The notes: generated by a model from the letters alone, not told the origin. A stretch of DNA of 64,000 bases from Taxawa tesnikishii (nom. ined.) (GCA_030247885.1 JAPDRO010000023.1:248001-312000); one strand, 5' to 3'. Positions 10,294-22,500 are shown, counted from the first letter of the stretch. Program-made: numbers and translations.

Positions 10294-12186
10294 ATGTCTT
10301 CCTCAGTCTCTATACCGGAGACATCTCTCTGGGCGAATCGAAAATGTCTAATGATATGCTGCATCGTCGCGACAGCAAACATGCAGTATGGCTTTGATAG
10401 TGCTGCTGTCGGTGCGCTACAGGCTATGCCAGGCTTCCTCAAAGTGTTCGGCTATCCGGATCCAACCAGCCCGTTAGGATATGGTATTGATGTAAGCAAG
10501 CAACCAATGCACTGTCTGCTGTCTCACTCATTGATGTATCTTTCAGAGCACTGTACAACAGCTCATCACGTCTCTTCTGACGCTTGGATCTTTTCTTTCT
10601 TCCTTGTTCGCGGGTGCATTCGCAGCTCGGCTGGGACGGAAGCAAGGTCTATGGGCCGCCTGTCTTATCAACGCTGTCGCCTGCGCCATTCAGATCGCAA
10701 CGACCAACAAGGGTGTACTCTACTTCGGCCGTCTCCTGTTGGGTTTCGCGAACGGATTCCTGGTGACATTTTCCAACGTCTACACTAGCGAGGCATCTCC
10801 GGCGCACTTGCGTGGTGTTATGGTTGCCTTGTTTGCATACTGGGTCAACATCGGTAGCATCATCGGTGCTGTTGTGGACAACTACACCAAAGACCGCATG
10901 GACAAGAGCAGCTACAGGATTCCCATCGGTTGCTTGTATATTGTACCTGCGTTTCTGGCTGTCGCTCTGTGGTTTGTTCCAGAATCACCGCGTGAGTGAC
11001 TGTCACTGTTGACTCAGAGTTTACCACTGACATACTACGCCAGGATGGTTGTTGCATCAAGGCAAAGAGGAGCAGGCTAGGCGGTCCCTCGAAATCCTAC
11101 GCGGAAATTCTACTGAACCACAATATCTCGAGCTGGAATGGGCAGAGATGTTGAGAGGCGTGGAAGAAGAAAAGGCAACCGCGAAGAGTGTAGCTTTCTT
11201 GGACATGTTTAGAGGTCAGTACGCCGAGCGCAGGTTACGAGAATGTTACTAAACGTGCCAACAGGTACTGATCTCCGCCGTACGCTCCTCTGCTACGGCA
11301 TGATCGGCTGTCAAACCGCCTCCGGCATCTGGTTCATCATTGCCTATCAAACATACTTCATGACTGTAGCTGGTGTCAAAGATCCTTTCGGATTCTCCAT
11401 CATGAACACCTGCATCAGTTTCATAGGGTGAGTATCGGTAATCCTCATTTACAAATAACCACTGACTGAATTTTCGCAGCGTCAACTGTGGCATGTACGC
11501 CATCCGCAAGATCTTCGGACGCCGTTCCATACTCATGCTCGGTGCCGCTGCATGTGGTCTTGCCCAGCTTGCTACCGCAATCTCCTGGAGCGTGACGCCA
11601 AATTCGGCTACCTCTGGCAATGTTGTCCTAGGCTTTACCGCCGTATTCGGTTTCTTCTACAGTTCGTTACCTGCTCTTATGCGACCCGCCGATCAAAACG
11701 CTAACGGATCATAGATGGTGGCGTCGGTGCTGCAAGCTACCCGGTTGCGACAGAGCTCGTAAGCTCGCGTCTTCGGGCCTGGACGGTAGGAACGGCGACC
11801 TCGTTGGGCTACATCCTGGCCTGGCTTGTCGGATTTTGCACGCCCTATTTCATCAATCCAGAAAAGCTGAATTGGGTACGTTCTTTGCCGCTCGCCGCCG
11901 GCCTCCGCTTCTGTAGGATTTGCACTGATATATAACGTTACAGGGCGCAAACTACGGTTACATTTGGGCGGCTTCGAACTTCCTCTGCGTGGTCTTCTTC
12001 TACCTTTTCATGCCGGAGATGAAGGGTAGATCTCTCGAAGAGCTGGACGAGCTCTTCATGAACAGGGTCCCCGCGCGCAAATTCAAGCAGTACCACTGCA
12101 CCATCATCGAGGAGGCGGCGCATGATGTCGAAGCACACAAGGGTGGGTTCGCCGAGAGAATCGAAATGGTCGAGCCGCAGGTTTGA
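10294..12186 (+). CDS. MFS sugar transporter (sugar porter family)
   Basis: Seven exons (10294-10491, 10547-10991, 11044-11214, 11265-11427, 11480-11661, 11715-11875, 11944-12186) join in frame to 520 residues, the normal length for 12-TM sugar porters. Family signatures are AARLGRKQG after TM2, the GRLLLGFANGF region, PESPRW (formed across an exon junction) before the central loop, GRR in the second half and PEMKGRSLEELDELF at the end. It should move a sugar across the plasma membrane by proton symport; the substrate cannot be told. The nearest familiar grouping is the hexose/alpha-glucoside/lactose-permease-like fungal porters. All junctions use GT-AG sites and the frame is intact. Confidence 0.88.
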
Positions 12187-12750
12187 GGAGTCAGAGTTAC
12201 GCGTGTATGCTGTACAATCTGAAAGATCCACCCAGTGGGCGATCATACGACCCTCCAGTATTGTCTACGGAATTTTCCACGCGTTAAATTAAAATACACA
12301 CGACTACAAAGGCGCCCGCTATGGTTGCAAGAGTGTACAACTGCGTTGGCACCGTCGGAGCACTCACTACTCGATACCCTCCCAGTCGTAGAAAGACCAA
12401 CCTAGTTCTAAATCAACACTGCGCGTTACTCAGTCTGGGCGGTGAGATTTACAGTCGGTAACTCCGCCACGTGCTCTCGAGTTCGGGGACATGTTTATCA
12501 ATAACGTGAAATGCAGCCTTGGCCTCAATGGCAGAAGTGCTGGACAAACTGGCCACAACAACTGGCATGGATGGGTCACCTGTAGGGAGTTGAACAAGAG
12601 AACAACACACAGTATTGTATGATGCTGTCGAATGCTTTTAATCGAATACCGGGTATGGAGCTACTGCGCTCGAAAGTAAAAAAACAGACAAGGGTTCTCT
12701 TCTATCCGTTTTCGCCTCTTCTCGTCCAACGGAACCACATGCAGAGTCGC
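12187..12750. other. Intergenic region between convergent genes
   Basis: 3' flanks of the sugar transporter and of ERG19. No gene, repeat or clear terminator signal seen. Confidence 0.5.
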
Positions 12751-13955
12751 TTAGACGAGGCTCTCCTCCGTCTTCACAGGACCCTCGCCAACACCAGTCA
12801 AGATGACCCTACTGATACCCTTCTGCAGCTTCTCAACCGTGACCTGCGAGCCCTCTGGCACCTGCTCTTCCTTGACCTTCTCCCCCTCTTGCCCTGCCAG
12901 CCCTCCTTGTCACCCAAGCAGCTCTTGAAGACGCCCGAAACCTGCTTCTCGTTCTCCTCTTGGTAATAAATGACAGCGTTCGGACCCGCGTCGAAAGTAT
13001 ACGCCGCAATGATCTTGCCCGCTCTCTCATTAATCAGCTCGACCATCCTAACGGCCGCCCTGCTCGTATCGTTCATGTAGAAGATCGGCGGTTCGGTGTC
13101 CAAGCACGTGGCGTGGAAAGAATTGCTGTCCCGCATCGTCAATTTGGCAAAGGTGTCGAAATCCTTGTTGGCAACCGCGTCCTTCATCTCCCGCATCCGC
13201 TGCGGCACCGTCTGGCGTATCCGTTCCTGGAACAGCGTGCTTGTCGCGAGCGTCGCCTGCATGCCGACAGTGGACCCGACGTCCTTCTTCTCCGCACTCG
13301 CAACGAGGACAATGGCGCGCATGTCGGGCCAGTGGCTCGCAGGCGCAACCTCGATGGCCAGAGAATCGCTCCCGTCCTCCCTCTCACCCATCTCCCACGC
13401 CACGTAGCCGCCGAACAAGCTGCGGCACGCCGAGCCCGAGCCCTGTCTCGCGATCCGCGACAGCTCGGTCGGTGACGCGGGTAGCTGGTACAGATCCGCA
13501 ATCGCTCTCACCAAGGCCGCGAAACCAGCCGCGCTGCTGGCGAGGCCGGCGGCCGTGGGGAAATTGTTCTTGGACACGATCTTCAGCTTGAGGGGAGATA
13601 GCTTGGGAAGGCTGGAGTCCGAGTCCTCGAGCTGCTGGCGCAGGGCGCGCAGTTCGCGCAGACATGCTTGCGTGCGTGCGCCCGAGATGTCTTGATCTTT
13701 GTCGTTGAGAGTGAGGGAGTCGGAAGTGTAGGAGGCGGAGCAGGAAGCGGTGGTGTGGGTGCGTAGATCGTCTTGGGAGAGGGTCACGGAGAGGGAGGAG
13801 TTGGTGGGGAGGTTCAACTTTGGGTCACGCTTGCCCCAGTATCTGGAGAAAATTAGTACAGGAGAGGACAGAATGGAGGCATTGGCGGATTACTTTATGA
13901 CGGCGATGTTCACCGGAGCGAAGGTGCTCGATCTGTATACTTCTTGTTCAGACAT
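12751..13955 (-). CDS. ERG19: Mevalonate diphosphate decarboxylase
   Basis: This enzyme converts mevalonate 5-diphosphate to isopentenyl diphosphate, the last mevalonate-pathway step toward sterols, in the cytosol. Exon 1 (13955-13894) encodes MSEQEVYRSSTFAPVNIAVI. The intron is 13893-13843 and exon 2 starts YWGKRDPKLNLPTNSSLSVT. The GHMP-kinase-type phosphate loop is visible as NNFPTAAGLASSAAGFAAL, followed by RQGSGSACRSLFGGYVAWE and the DAGPNAV segment. At 12892-12894 (CCC on the + strand) the frame slips. One extra base restores QEGEKVKEEQVPEGS and the standard C-terminus ISRVILTGVGEGPVKTEES, with stop at 12751-12753. The length is then about 384 residues, normal for the family. It is divergent from the heme lyase gene, with about 250 bp between starts. 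Confidence 0.92.
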
Positions 13956-14205
13956 CTTCGTTCGTGTATAGAGGTGAATAGAGTGAAGACGACAGGGAAA
14001 TGGGGACTGTTGATCTTGAATTGTTTCCCGCAGCGAAACGTATTAGTTTCAGACCCTGCAGCGGCCGTTCCCGCTCATGCATGCCAAGCGCAACGTGCAT
14101 AATCCTTGTACAGCTCTACTTTCTTCCCGGAGCTCATTCACTTTTGCATCGACCGCTAGTGATACCCTCTTCTTCGCTTATTTCTCCTTCTTTCTGTGTC
14201 CGGCC
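13956..14205. promoter_or_regulatory. Divergent promoter shared by ERG19 and heme lyase
   Basis: Only 250 bp separates the two start codons. Both genes serve oxygen- and heme-linked metabolism (sterol precursor and cytochrome c maturation), so co-regulation from this short stretch is plausible. I cannot name a specific site with confidence. Confidence 0.5.
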
Positions 14206-15059
14206 ATGTCCTCGAACGCCGAGCAACCCCTGCGACCTGCCCCGTAGACCACAAGACACGACAGGCATGGCTCGACAAAGCGCGCTCGCAACCGCAAACC
14301 GCACAACCACCATCACCCATACCCGCCGGCGAGAGCTGCGACTCGACCCAAGTCTCGCAATCTCCGACTCCTACACCCTCCTTCCTCCAAACCCTCAAAC
14401 CCGCCCAATTCTCGCTTGACACGAGTCGCGAAATCTCCACCATTCCGCGCGCACATCCCACGGCACCCGCCAACGCCTCGGCCAACTCGTCCCATTCCCC
14501 GGCGAACAACGAGCACGAGTCGGGCGCGGACAAGAGCGGAAACTGGATCTATCCGTCACAGCAGATGTTTTTCGACGCCATGAAGAGGAAGAATTTCGAT
14601 CCGCAGAGGGAGGATATGGCGAGTATAGTGCCCATTCATAACGCCGTGAATGAGCGCGCGTGGAAGGAGATTAAGGAATGGGAGAAGGGGAGGGGTGCTG
14701 AGGCGTGAGTAGTGTCTTCTTGTTGGCAGAAACAGGGGAATTGGTGGGTTGGTATGTCTGGGCGCATGCTGATGTGGATATAGTTGCGGTGGCCCGAGAC
14801 TCGTTTCGTTCAGCGGACAGGCAACGGCTTTGACACCGAGGGCGCGGTTTAACACCCTGATGGGCTATCAGCCCCTTTCGATAGGCATGATTGGGTTGTG
14901 GACAGATGCGGTACGCAAGTGGAGTATGTGATCGACTTTTACTCTGGACGGGACGAGGGCAAGCAGGGGAAGAGCTTGAATTTCTTTCTGGACGTACGGC
15001 CGAAGTTAAACACCTTTGAGGGTTGGAGGATGCGGGCAATGAAACTAGTAGGATTGTGA
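14206..15059 (+). CDS. CYC3: Cytochrome c heme lyase (holocytochrome c synthase)
   Basis: This intermembrane-space enzyme attaches heme covalently to apocytochrome c. The ATG at 14206 starts MSSNAEQP. One extra C in the CCCC run at 14227-14230 gives [19 protein letters not shown], including the CPV heme-regulatory motif typical of the family. Exon 1 ends at 14704 after [16 protein letters not shown] and [18 protein letters not shown], both hallmarks. Exon 2 from 14784 reads [13 protein letters not shown] second slip at the C run 14872-14875, if mended by one C, gives [17 protein letters not shown], then [15 protein letters not shown] and [17 protein letters not shown]. With both bases the protein is 258 residues. 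CYT2 (cytochrome c1 lyase) is the main alternative; the symbol is provisional. Confidence 0.85.
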
Positions 15060-15710
15060 GGGAGTACTTTTCCCTGTGGCAAAAGTACGTGGGTACGTAT
15101 GACTGTACGTTGGTTTTGATGCTTGGGAATGTGTCTTATACCCTACTCAGCAGTGTTTTAAGATATAACAAAGTTGTACAATACGTCTCTGCGTGGTGCG
15201 AAGAGTCTACAGCCGCTTGAGAGCTGCTACCGAAGCTTTGATGAATTTCCACTCCGCTACCTGTCATATCCTATCCCCGATCCCCGCCACCTGCGGTATC
15301 CCGTCCCCGATCGACAACGAGTCAATGTCTCCAGGTTCCGTTGCATCACTCGTCCGCTTGATGAGCATCCACAACCACGAGAACGAATAGAGAGTATGGA
15401 GCATGAGTTCATATCTTTTGCTGGCTCATTCTCATCGAGCCAGTCCGGGCGGCGATCCAATGTCCCGGTTTCAAGGCAGTCAGAACATGATGCTTTGTCC
15501 TTGTCTTGATGTTGTTCACGCTTCGGACAGAGATTAGGAAACCGAAGCCAAGGGGAAGAGAGGGTTACCGCTGTCAGGTTCGATCGTTACCGGCGACGTT
15601 ACTGACAGAGTCCAAAAATTCAGAAGGACTGTGGTTGGCCCTATGCTTACCATCTCTTCTCTTGTAAGAAGGGGCATGCCATGTTGTTGCTGGCTTATCT
15701 CCTCAGCTGG
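15060..15710. other. Intergenic region
   Basis: No supported gene; several short overlapping frames without recognisable domains. Confidence 0.5.
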
Positions 15711-16220
15711 TTAACGCTCTGCTATTGATTCCTTCTGAAAGTTCTCGAAGACAAACGCATCAGATGTCCCGGATGAAAGCGACAGAACCCTTTTTAATGG
15801 GTACGCCTCTTGGTACCCCACTTGACACCGGAGCGTAAAGCTCACTGTTCCCACCCAACCAGGCCAGCTCCAGGACGGGAATGCGTGCACTTCGGAGCCC
15901 CGCAGAAACGGTTTGCGACGAACTCTACCCATTTTATGAGACTGTGGGTAATCCCAATCTATCAGAGGCCCGAGCCACTTGGGTGGACAACCATGGAGGG
16001 AGATCAGCAATGGATCGTCGTCTTCTGAGAGCGTCCGTCCAACCCTGTTGGGTCTGTAGTTCTCGTGGCTTCCGAGCCTTTCTAGGGCGCCAACCTCGGC
16101 GGGGATTCCCTTCAGCAGCCGGCGGACGCTGTAGTGTTCAGTTTTATCTTTTGGACCGCTGACTTTGCTGATGCTCCCGGCAAAAGCAGCAGCTACATCC
16201 TTTGACACGTGAGTATGCAA
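15711..16220 (-). pseudogene. HET-domain-like protein fragment
   Basis: A 169-residue minus-strand frame contains AFPSWSWPGWVG, very close to the FPSWSWAGW motif that sits C-terminal to the HET domain in many fungal heterokaryon-incompatibility-type proteins. The preceding segment (DVAAAFAGSISKV) fits the region just before it. The HET domain itself is not recognisable upstream, so this looks like the leftover C-terminal part of such a gene. I place it as a broken or partial relative; it is short compared with the usual 500-800 residues. Confidence 0.45.
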
Positions 16221-17757
16221 GCAGTGTATGACCCCAAAGCTTCCATGAATTGAAACAAATCCGGGGGCAGTGACATGTTCCAGACCAGGCTTATACCTCG
16301 AAATACCAGCTTACAAAGTCCATGATCCGGCTCTGCTTCTCTTTCACTAACGCAGCCGAACAACTCGGGGTTTGTATCGAAGGCGAGCATGGCTGAGATG
16401 TCGAGGAAGAGGAGCAAGCAGCGCGCATGCTGTCGTTGTCGATCGGCATTACCTTGAGGCGATGCCTGGCGATGCAGTATGATTCAGCCTTGTCGTCAGC
16501 TTCGGGTCTTATCGAGTTCGCCCTTACGTAGGCACGCTTGTGCGGCGAACCTGCCGCAAGAGAACTCATCCCATCGTCGAACGGCAGTGGAACGAACTTG
16601 ACGGTCTGTTGATTGACGAGCATCACGGGTCGGGAGTGGAGAGGGGCTGAAGAGATGTTGGTGGCTGCGCCAAAGCACATGCAGTCAGCGGGCAACTCAG
16701 CCCATCTGCAGGAGGTATGGAAAAGCGTAAGGATGGTAGAGACGACTGCCCCAGCTCATCGAAGACTTCTCTTCCGAGAATCAAGAGTTGTCTGAACACC
16801 GCAGCGGAAGGAATGAAACAGTCGTGAACATGTCAAGCCGCGCTAAAAGAAGTGCGTGCGCGAGCACATGTTGCGCAAACACCGGAGAGAAAGAAAGAGC
16901 GAAAACCCCCACTTGTCCTCTAGAGTCACGGCACGAGTCCTGCCTCTGATGAGGTCCGTCTGGAGACATTCTGAAGGAATCCTACAACGTTGTTAGACAA
17001 GCGGAAAGAAATTCATATGGATGGAGCTGGGTGTTGAAGACAATCCCGGATCTTCGATGACGATCTTCCGCGCACTGCGACGCGTCAACCAAAAACCCAA
17101 CAACTCTCTGGCCTCTTCTGCTGTAAGCACACGTCCTCTCAGCTCACTTGCACGCAACACCGGTGTTTAAGTGAAGCTCGGGAAGGATCTCACGTACTCG
17201 GTTGCAAGTTACTCTACTCCTGGATCAGGGCAGGAGCTACCGATTTAATGGGATGGACAATGCTGCTCAAGTCGATTCGAGGAGATCACGCAATCACGCG
17301 AGAGATTTAAGGGACGAGACATGAGACTATGGCTGCGAGCAGGATTCCTTCACGTACAAACCAATCTATCTAGCTTTGATCACGCGAAGAAAGGAACGAG
17401 ATCCAGCATTCTCCTAGCCAGCCAGGACTTGTTCAGTCGGTGACCCGATCATGCCAGCGCCTGACGCTCCGGCGCGGAGCCGCAATTACCACTGAACAAA
17501 AGGAAACAACCAAAGAGAACAAGAAAGAAAAGGAAAAAGTTCAGGCCATCAAGTCAATATCGCTTCGAAAGGCGCACACTGTCAAAGTAGTGAAGGGTAT
17601 ATGCAAATTAACTGGCCCCATGCGTTCATTGTGAGGATGAGAGCCTAGGATATAAGAATATACAATGCTGAGACGGTTCGCCAAACAGGCCCTTGCGTTA
17701 GAAGGCACGCTGCGTCATAGAGATGGTCGTAAGATTGCTGACGGGTTCGGAACGCAC
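16221..17757. other. Intergenic region
   Basis: Small frames at 16193-16417 and 16291-16695 (minus) may be eroded parts of the HET-like gene, but carry no motif I can name. The 16.8-17.7 kb part holds no gene that I can support. Confidence 0.4.
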
Positions 17758-19587
17758 TTAGTAGGCGGAGCCGTAGTAGCCACCAAGGCCAGTGCCGACA
17801 GGGGCGGCGGTAGAGCTGCTTGCTCCGGTCGCAGCAACGATTGGGCTAGTCTTGGAGGATGGGCGGTGGATGGTAATGAAGCCGGTGCTGGCGCAGCTGG
17901 TGGTGGAGCTGGAGCCGGCAGAGGCAGTTGGGTAGTAGGCAGCAGGGCTGGACTGGATTGGCATCACAGTCGCGGCGGATGTTGCGATAGTGGAGGAGCC
18001 AGACGGACCAACGGTAACGTAGACAGTCTCCTTCTCGGTAACGGTGACAGTTGCGGCAGAGCAGTCGCCAGTGGCAGCGGCGCCAGCGGCACCGGTGCTA
18101 GTGACAGCGTTGTTGTTGTTGTAGCCAGAGAAGCTACCGTAGCCAGCAGCGGAAGAAGAAGCTGGGTAGACGGTGACATAGTTGGTGCGAGTAGAGGTGG
18201 ACTGGACAGTGGTGGTCAGGCTACTGGTAGAGTCGCCGTAAGTGCTTGTAGAGTTATCACCAAGGGTTGGGCCAGCTGGGGAAGAGGAGGCACCAGAGGC
18301 ACCAGTGGACTCAGCGCCAGTGGACTCAGCACCAGCAGAAGACGATGTCAGAGTAGCGTAAACGGTGGAGGTCAAGTACTCAGTAGAGGTGTGGTGAATG
18401 GTGGTGGTCACAACGGTGGTGGAAGAGCCGGAACCGAGAGTGTAGGTAAGGGTAGTGTCGCTGGTGGCGGTGGTGACTGGGTAGACGGACAGGGAACCTG
18501 ATCCGCTGTAGCCGGTGTTGAGAGGAGCAACAGCAGAAGAGGTGGTCAAGCCGGTGCCGTAAGGAGCATCAACGGAGCTGGAGCTGTACGGGTATGGGGC
18601 GTAACTAGAGCCAGTGCCAACTGGAAGAACTGGGACAGAGCTAGCGCCAGTGCCAACTGGAGCGACTGGGCTGGAGCTTGGGCTGTAGCTGGAGTAGCCA
18701 GATGGCGCAGTACCGACTGGAGCAGCTGGGGAAGAGCTTGGGCTGGAGCCAGTGCTGATTGGGGCAACTGGGGAGCTTGGAGCGTAGCTGGAGTACGGAG
18801 CGGCGCTGAAGCCAGTGCCGACTGGGGCAACAACGGAAGAGCTGCTGTAGGCAGTTGGGTAAGGGGCTGGGCTAGAGCCACTGCCGACTGGGACAACTGG
18901 GACAGAGCTAGCGCCAGTGCCAACTGGAGCAACTGGGGAAGAGCTGGAGGAAACAGCGGAGCTAGAGCCAGTGCCGACTGGGACGACGACAGACGAGCTC
19001 GAGGCAGTTGGGAATGGAGCGTAAGAGTAGCCGCCGTAGCTGGAGCCTGGGGCAGTGCCAACTGGGGCAACTGGGCTGGAGCTCGAGGAAGCGCTGGCAA
19101 TGGTGGTTGAGGAAGCGGTCACTGGGGAAGCATCGCTGGAGGAAGAGCTGGTCTCAACCGGAGCAGCAACGGAAGAAGAGGTGGTCTCAACAGCGCTGGT
19201 GGAGGAAGCGGAGTAGGCACCGTAGCTGGATGGAGAGTACTCAGCTGGAGCAGAGCTGGAGCTGGTCTCGACGGGGGCAGCGACCGAGGAAGAAATTGAT
19301 TCAACTGGGGCGGAGTACGCTGGGTAGCTGGATGGAGCGTAGCTGTAGGCGGCCGCGGAAGAGGCGGTGACTGGGGCGACCTCGGAGGAGCTGGAGCTGG
19401 AAGTCTCGACTGGAGCGGCAACCGAAGAGGAGGTGGTGGCAGCGTCGGCGGAGCTCACGCTGGAGGAAGAGGCACCGTAGGAGCCATAGTTTCCGTAGGA
19501 GTTGCCTGGGAACTGACCGTACTCTTGGGCGGCGGCGGCAGCAGCAACGGCCGAAAGAACGGCGAGAGTCTTGGTGGTGAACTGCAT
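17758..19587 (-). CDS. Secreted Ser/Thr-rich repeat protein, wall adhesin-like
   Basis: Single exon, 609 residues from the ATG at 19587 (MQFTTKTLAVLSAVAAAAAAQ, a clear signal peptide with cleavage likely after AAA or AQ). After a short Tyr/Gly segment (GQFPGNSYGNYGSYG) the protein is built from degenerate repeats. First come VAAPVETSSSS units, then many copies of SSSPVAPVGTG spaced by Tyr/Pro patches. The C-terminal third is Thr-rich with VTVTEKETVYVTVGPSGSS, a kind of motif common in fungal wall proteins, and one short Cys-bearing segment. No GPI-attachment tail is visible; it ends GGYYGSAY. Dense Ser/Thr suggests heavy O-mannosylation and a cell-wall or secreted location; the function is unknown. 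A large frame on the opposite strand is a codon-bias shadow. Confidence 0.75.
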   Translation of the reverse strand: MQFTTKTLAVLSAVAAAAAAQEYGQFPGNSYGNYGSYGASSSSVSSADAATTSSSVAAPVETSSSSSSEVAPVTASSAAAYSYAPSSYPAYSAPVESISSSVAAPVETSSSSAPAEYSPSSYGAYSASSTSAVETTSSSVAAPVETSSSSSDASPVTASSTTIASASSSSSPVAPVGTAPGSSYGGYSYAPFPTASSSSVVVPVGTGSSSAVSSSSSPVAPVGTGASSVPVVPVGSGSSPAPYPTAYSSSSVVAPVGTGFSAAPYSSYAPSSPVAPISTGSSPSSSPAAPVGTAPSGYSSYSPSSSPVAPVGTGASSVPVLPVGTGSSYAPYPYSSSSVDAPYGTGLTTSSAVAPLNTGYSGSGSLSVYPVTTATSDTTLTYTLGSGSSTTVVTTTIHHTSTEYLTSTVYATLTSSSAGAESTGAESTGASGASSSPAGPTLGDNSTSTYGDSTSSLTTTVQSTSTRTNYVTVYPASSSAAGYGSFSGYNNNNAVTSTGAAGAAATGDCSAATVTVTEKETVYVTVGPSGSSTIATSAATVMPIQSSPAAYYPTASAGSSSTTSCASTGFITIHRPSSKTSPIVAATGASSSTAAPVGTGLGGYYGSAY

Positions 19588-22500
19588 TGTAACGGTTGTG
19601 GTTTTGTGTGTACGATTGCGTAGTCGTATGTACGAACGTTGAACTCGAACGGCTGGTCTGTACTGGTAGGCTAGCGTGAAAGGCAGGAAATCAATTCCGC
19701 GGAAAAGACAGTAAGCAACAGGTAAAGAGTGAAGTTGGTAAAGAGTGTAATTGTCTGCGAGAGACGAACGAGAGTGTACTGCGGACTTGAAGCCTTGAGA
19801 GGAAGTGAAGGAGACATTTTTGGAGGTGGGAGCAGCGCGAACAAAGGGCCTGCCGCCATGCACAAGCCTGGCCACGGCGCAATCACTCACCTTCGAGAGA
19901 TCAGCTTGTTGCAATTTGCGAACATGGCGCAGGATGAGCTAGTACGAGGACGAAGCCGCCTTGGCCGTTTCATTGGCCACCCCGTTGCTGCACCCTGATC
20001 TGTGAGCGTCTGTGAGCGGCTGCGAGCATGGGGATAGCGTGTGGTCAGACCCCTTGTCGACCATGGCCTGGCGGTAACGACGGGTCCTTGCAGCAGATGC
20101 AGGACACTACCGACTTTATTGCTGGAGTGCTGCGCGCCCAATCACGACAGTCAGTGGTTCACTTGGAGGCCGCCGTCTTGTCCTCGACTGGCTTGTCTGG
20201 TCTATCTCGGTGCGCGAGAGGTGTCACACGCGCTCCGATGCCAGCGCATAGTTGGGCCGGACGATGACATTTTGCGCCTGTAGACGGCAGCGTGTGACTG
20301 CGACACTGTGCAGTGTGGCCGCATGCGACAGGAACTCTTCGCTCATCTCGTTTGTCGTAGTGGCTGCCGTGCGTGTGCAGAGCACCAATCGCCGAGTAGC
20401 CAAGCGTCGTGTCTCCCATGCGCCGATCTCTTGTAGACGCGAGATTATTGTCCGCAACAATTTGACGCCTCGTAGACCTCTTTGTCGCTCTTGGACGGCG
20501 GCAGCGGGATTGACGGACGAACGATTTGGAACCCTGATGGTGCAACTCGCGCAGTCCTCCAAAGGGTTTGTCAAGTACGAAAATAACCTTGCGGCGTTCC
20601 GTTTCACTAAATGAATTTTGTGGACGGCAGCGAAGATGCTGGCTCTACGCTTGGCTATCTCCGAAAAGGGTCCACGGACTTCTTGTCTCCATGTTACAGA
20701 TTGATGCTTAAGGCTGTCGCTTCGACCACGTGCTGGCCCGATCCCTGGTCTTCACATGAACCCATGCCAGTCACTTCTGCTGTATCGCAACCCGTGCCGA
20801 GTCTCTTTCGGGGCTCTCCCTCATAATGCTCCGCGTTCTTTTGCCGTTCGTAAAGGTCTCGCTGTCTTTTCCAACACGAGATCACATTCCGGACGATGTA
20901 CTCCGATCTAGACGCCACAAGAACCGCGATGCCGTCAAGGGTGTGTGTATCTGCATATAGTGCTTATACGAAGTAATCTCCACGCTCTTTGCGGTATGTA
21001 TCAACCTGTCGCAGTAGTCTGCGACGATCACAGCCAGACTTTAACCGTATCAAAGACGTTGAGAGACAAACATTTTGATCGAGAGCAGATCTTGTCACCG
21101 CGCAATCTAGTAAAAGTGGCTGTCAGACCGCTGTCGCACACTTGTCAACCCATGTGTGTCACTCCCGGATCCATACGGAGCAAACACGCGTTAGCGCCTG
21201 AGCGACGCTCAATAGTCGTGACCAGTTTCCAACTCCACCCGTTCTTCGATGCAATCCAGCTTCATTCCAGATGGACATTTCTCTGTCGGCCATGAGATGT
21301 CATCAAGTGTCAAAGGCTATCCCTTCGAATGTTGCCGGGCAATGGCGACACCCGTTGATAGTTCTGGGCTGCATATATCGGTCACTGAGGGAGCAACTGC
21401 ATGTCAACGATGCTGCAGGTGCTGGCGACAGTTTTGTAGTAATGGTTAGGGACGACATGCAAGTGGATGATTATTTCTCCGCCAGCCCCCGTCGGCTTTG
21501 AGCGGTCAAGCAACGCCATAGTGCCTGCATAGGCCACCCTATTGCCAGCCGTGGACCATGAGACCGGCGTTGTCGCCGAGCCTAGTATGATATGTGAACG
21601 TCTTAAGAAAATGTTCGCAACGGCGGTGCTGCTATCCCTATGTGGACTCCACTAAAACCATATGCAAGTATATCTTCGGATGGTCTCACGAGAACGGCTT
21701 TTCGTAAACACTGGATCAACGTAGAAAGCGAAGTGCGAAGGTCTCTTTCCAGGACAATTCACAGAAAGCCGTGTTTGCAATGGCGGACAGTGACTCTTTC
21801 TCGAGCAAAGCCGTTCTCACGTAGATTGTGCGGTATGGGATCAGGCTACATCTGGACATGTTGCTGAACCATGTCGCTTTCGTTGCTACTGAAAGAAACA
21901 TGGAAGCTGCAAAACAACGAGCCGGGAGATTAGGAGACCAAGGTCAGGAAGCCAAGCAATCCTGGAGGGAGGAAAAAGCCACTGTTGTCGTCTTGCATAC
22001 GCGAAGATTGAGTGCTGCGGGAAACTGCAAGCTTAACAGATTGCCGACTGATAAACGGAGAGCATACCGGGTAACCACACCCTGCTCTTTACTCGCGTGA
22101 AGGCTATGGCAACATCACACAGTTTCAAGGCCAAGTCATCATCTCGTGTTGTCCTGCTGGTCGGTGAGGCCAAGTGGAGGCAGAGAACTCGGCAAAGTGA
22201 AGAAATGCCTGGTATCGTGGGTCAAATGGACGGAAGAACGAGGCCCTTTGCAGCCAAGGTCGTCAATCCGTCCGGATGGTTGAGATAACAAACGTTACAT
22301 CCAGTCAGAGCAGACAATTATGCCATCACGTTGCAGCGATGCTGCGCTTCATCGGCGCGGAATAACTGGCGGTCGATGTGCATCAGATAAGTTGCTCGAC
22401 GCGGATGTGGGCGGGCAGAACGGAAGAATAACCCCGCCGGTGTGTAGGAGTTCGTCGTCGGTTTTGCGATATATGAGGTGATATGGACGATATGGGGCAC

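Noticed and set aside
17665-18501. 278-codon plus-strand frame opposite the Ser-rich protein
   Set aside because: It is the antisense shadow of Ser/Thr codons in the minus-strand gene; its Gly/Ser/Ala-rich text has no domain, and the opposite strand has a signal peptide and ordered repeats.
21690-21820. 12-bp inverted pair as transposon ends
   Set aside because: The arms are short, there is no target duplication and no transposase-like frame between or around them.
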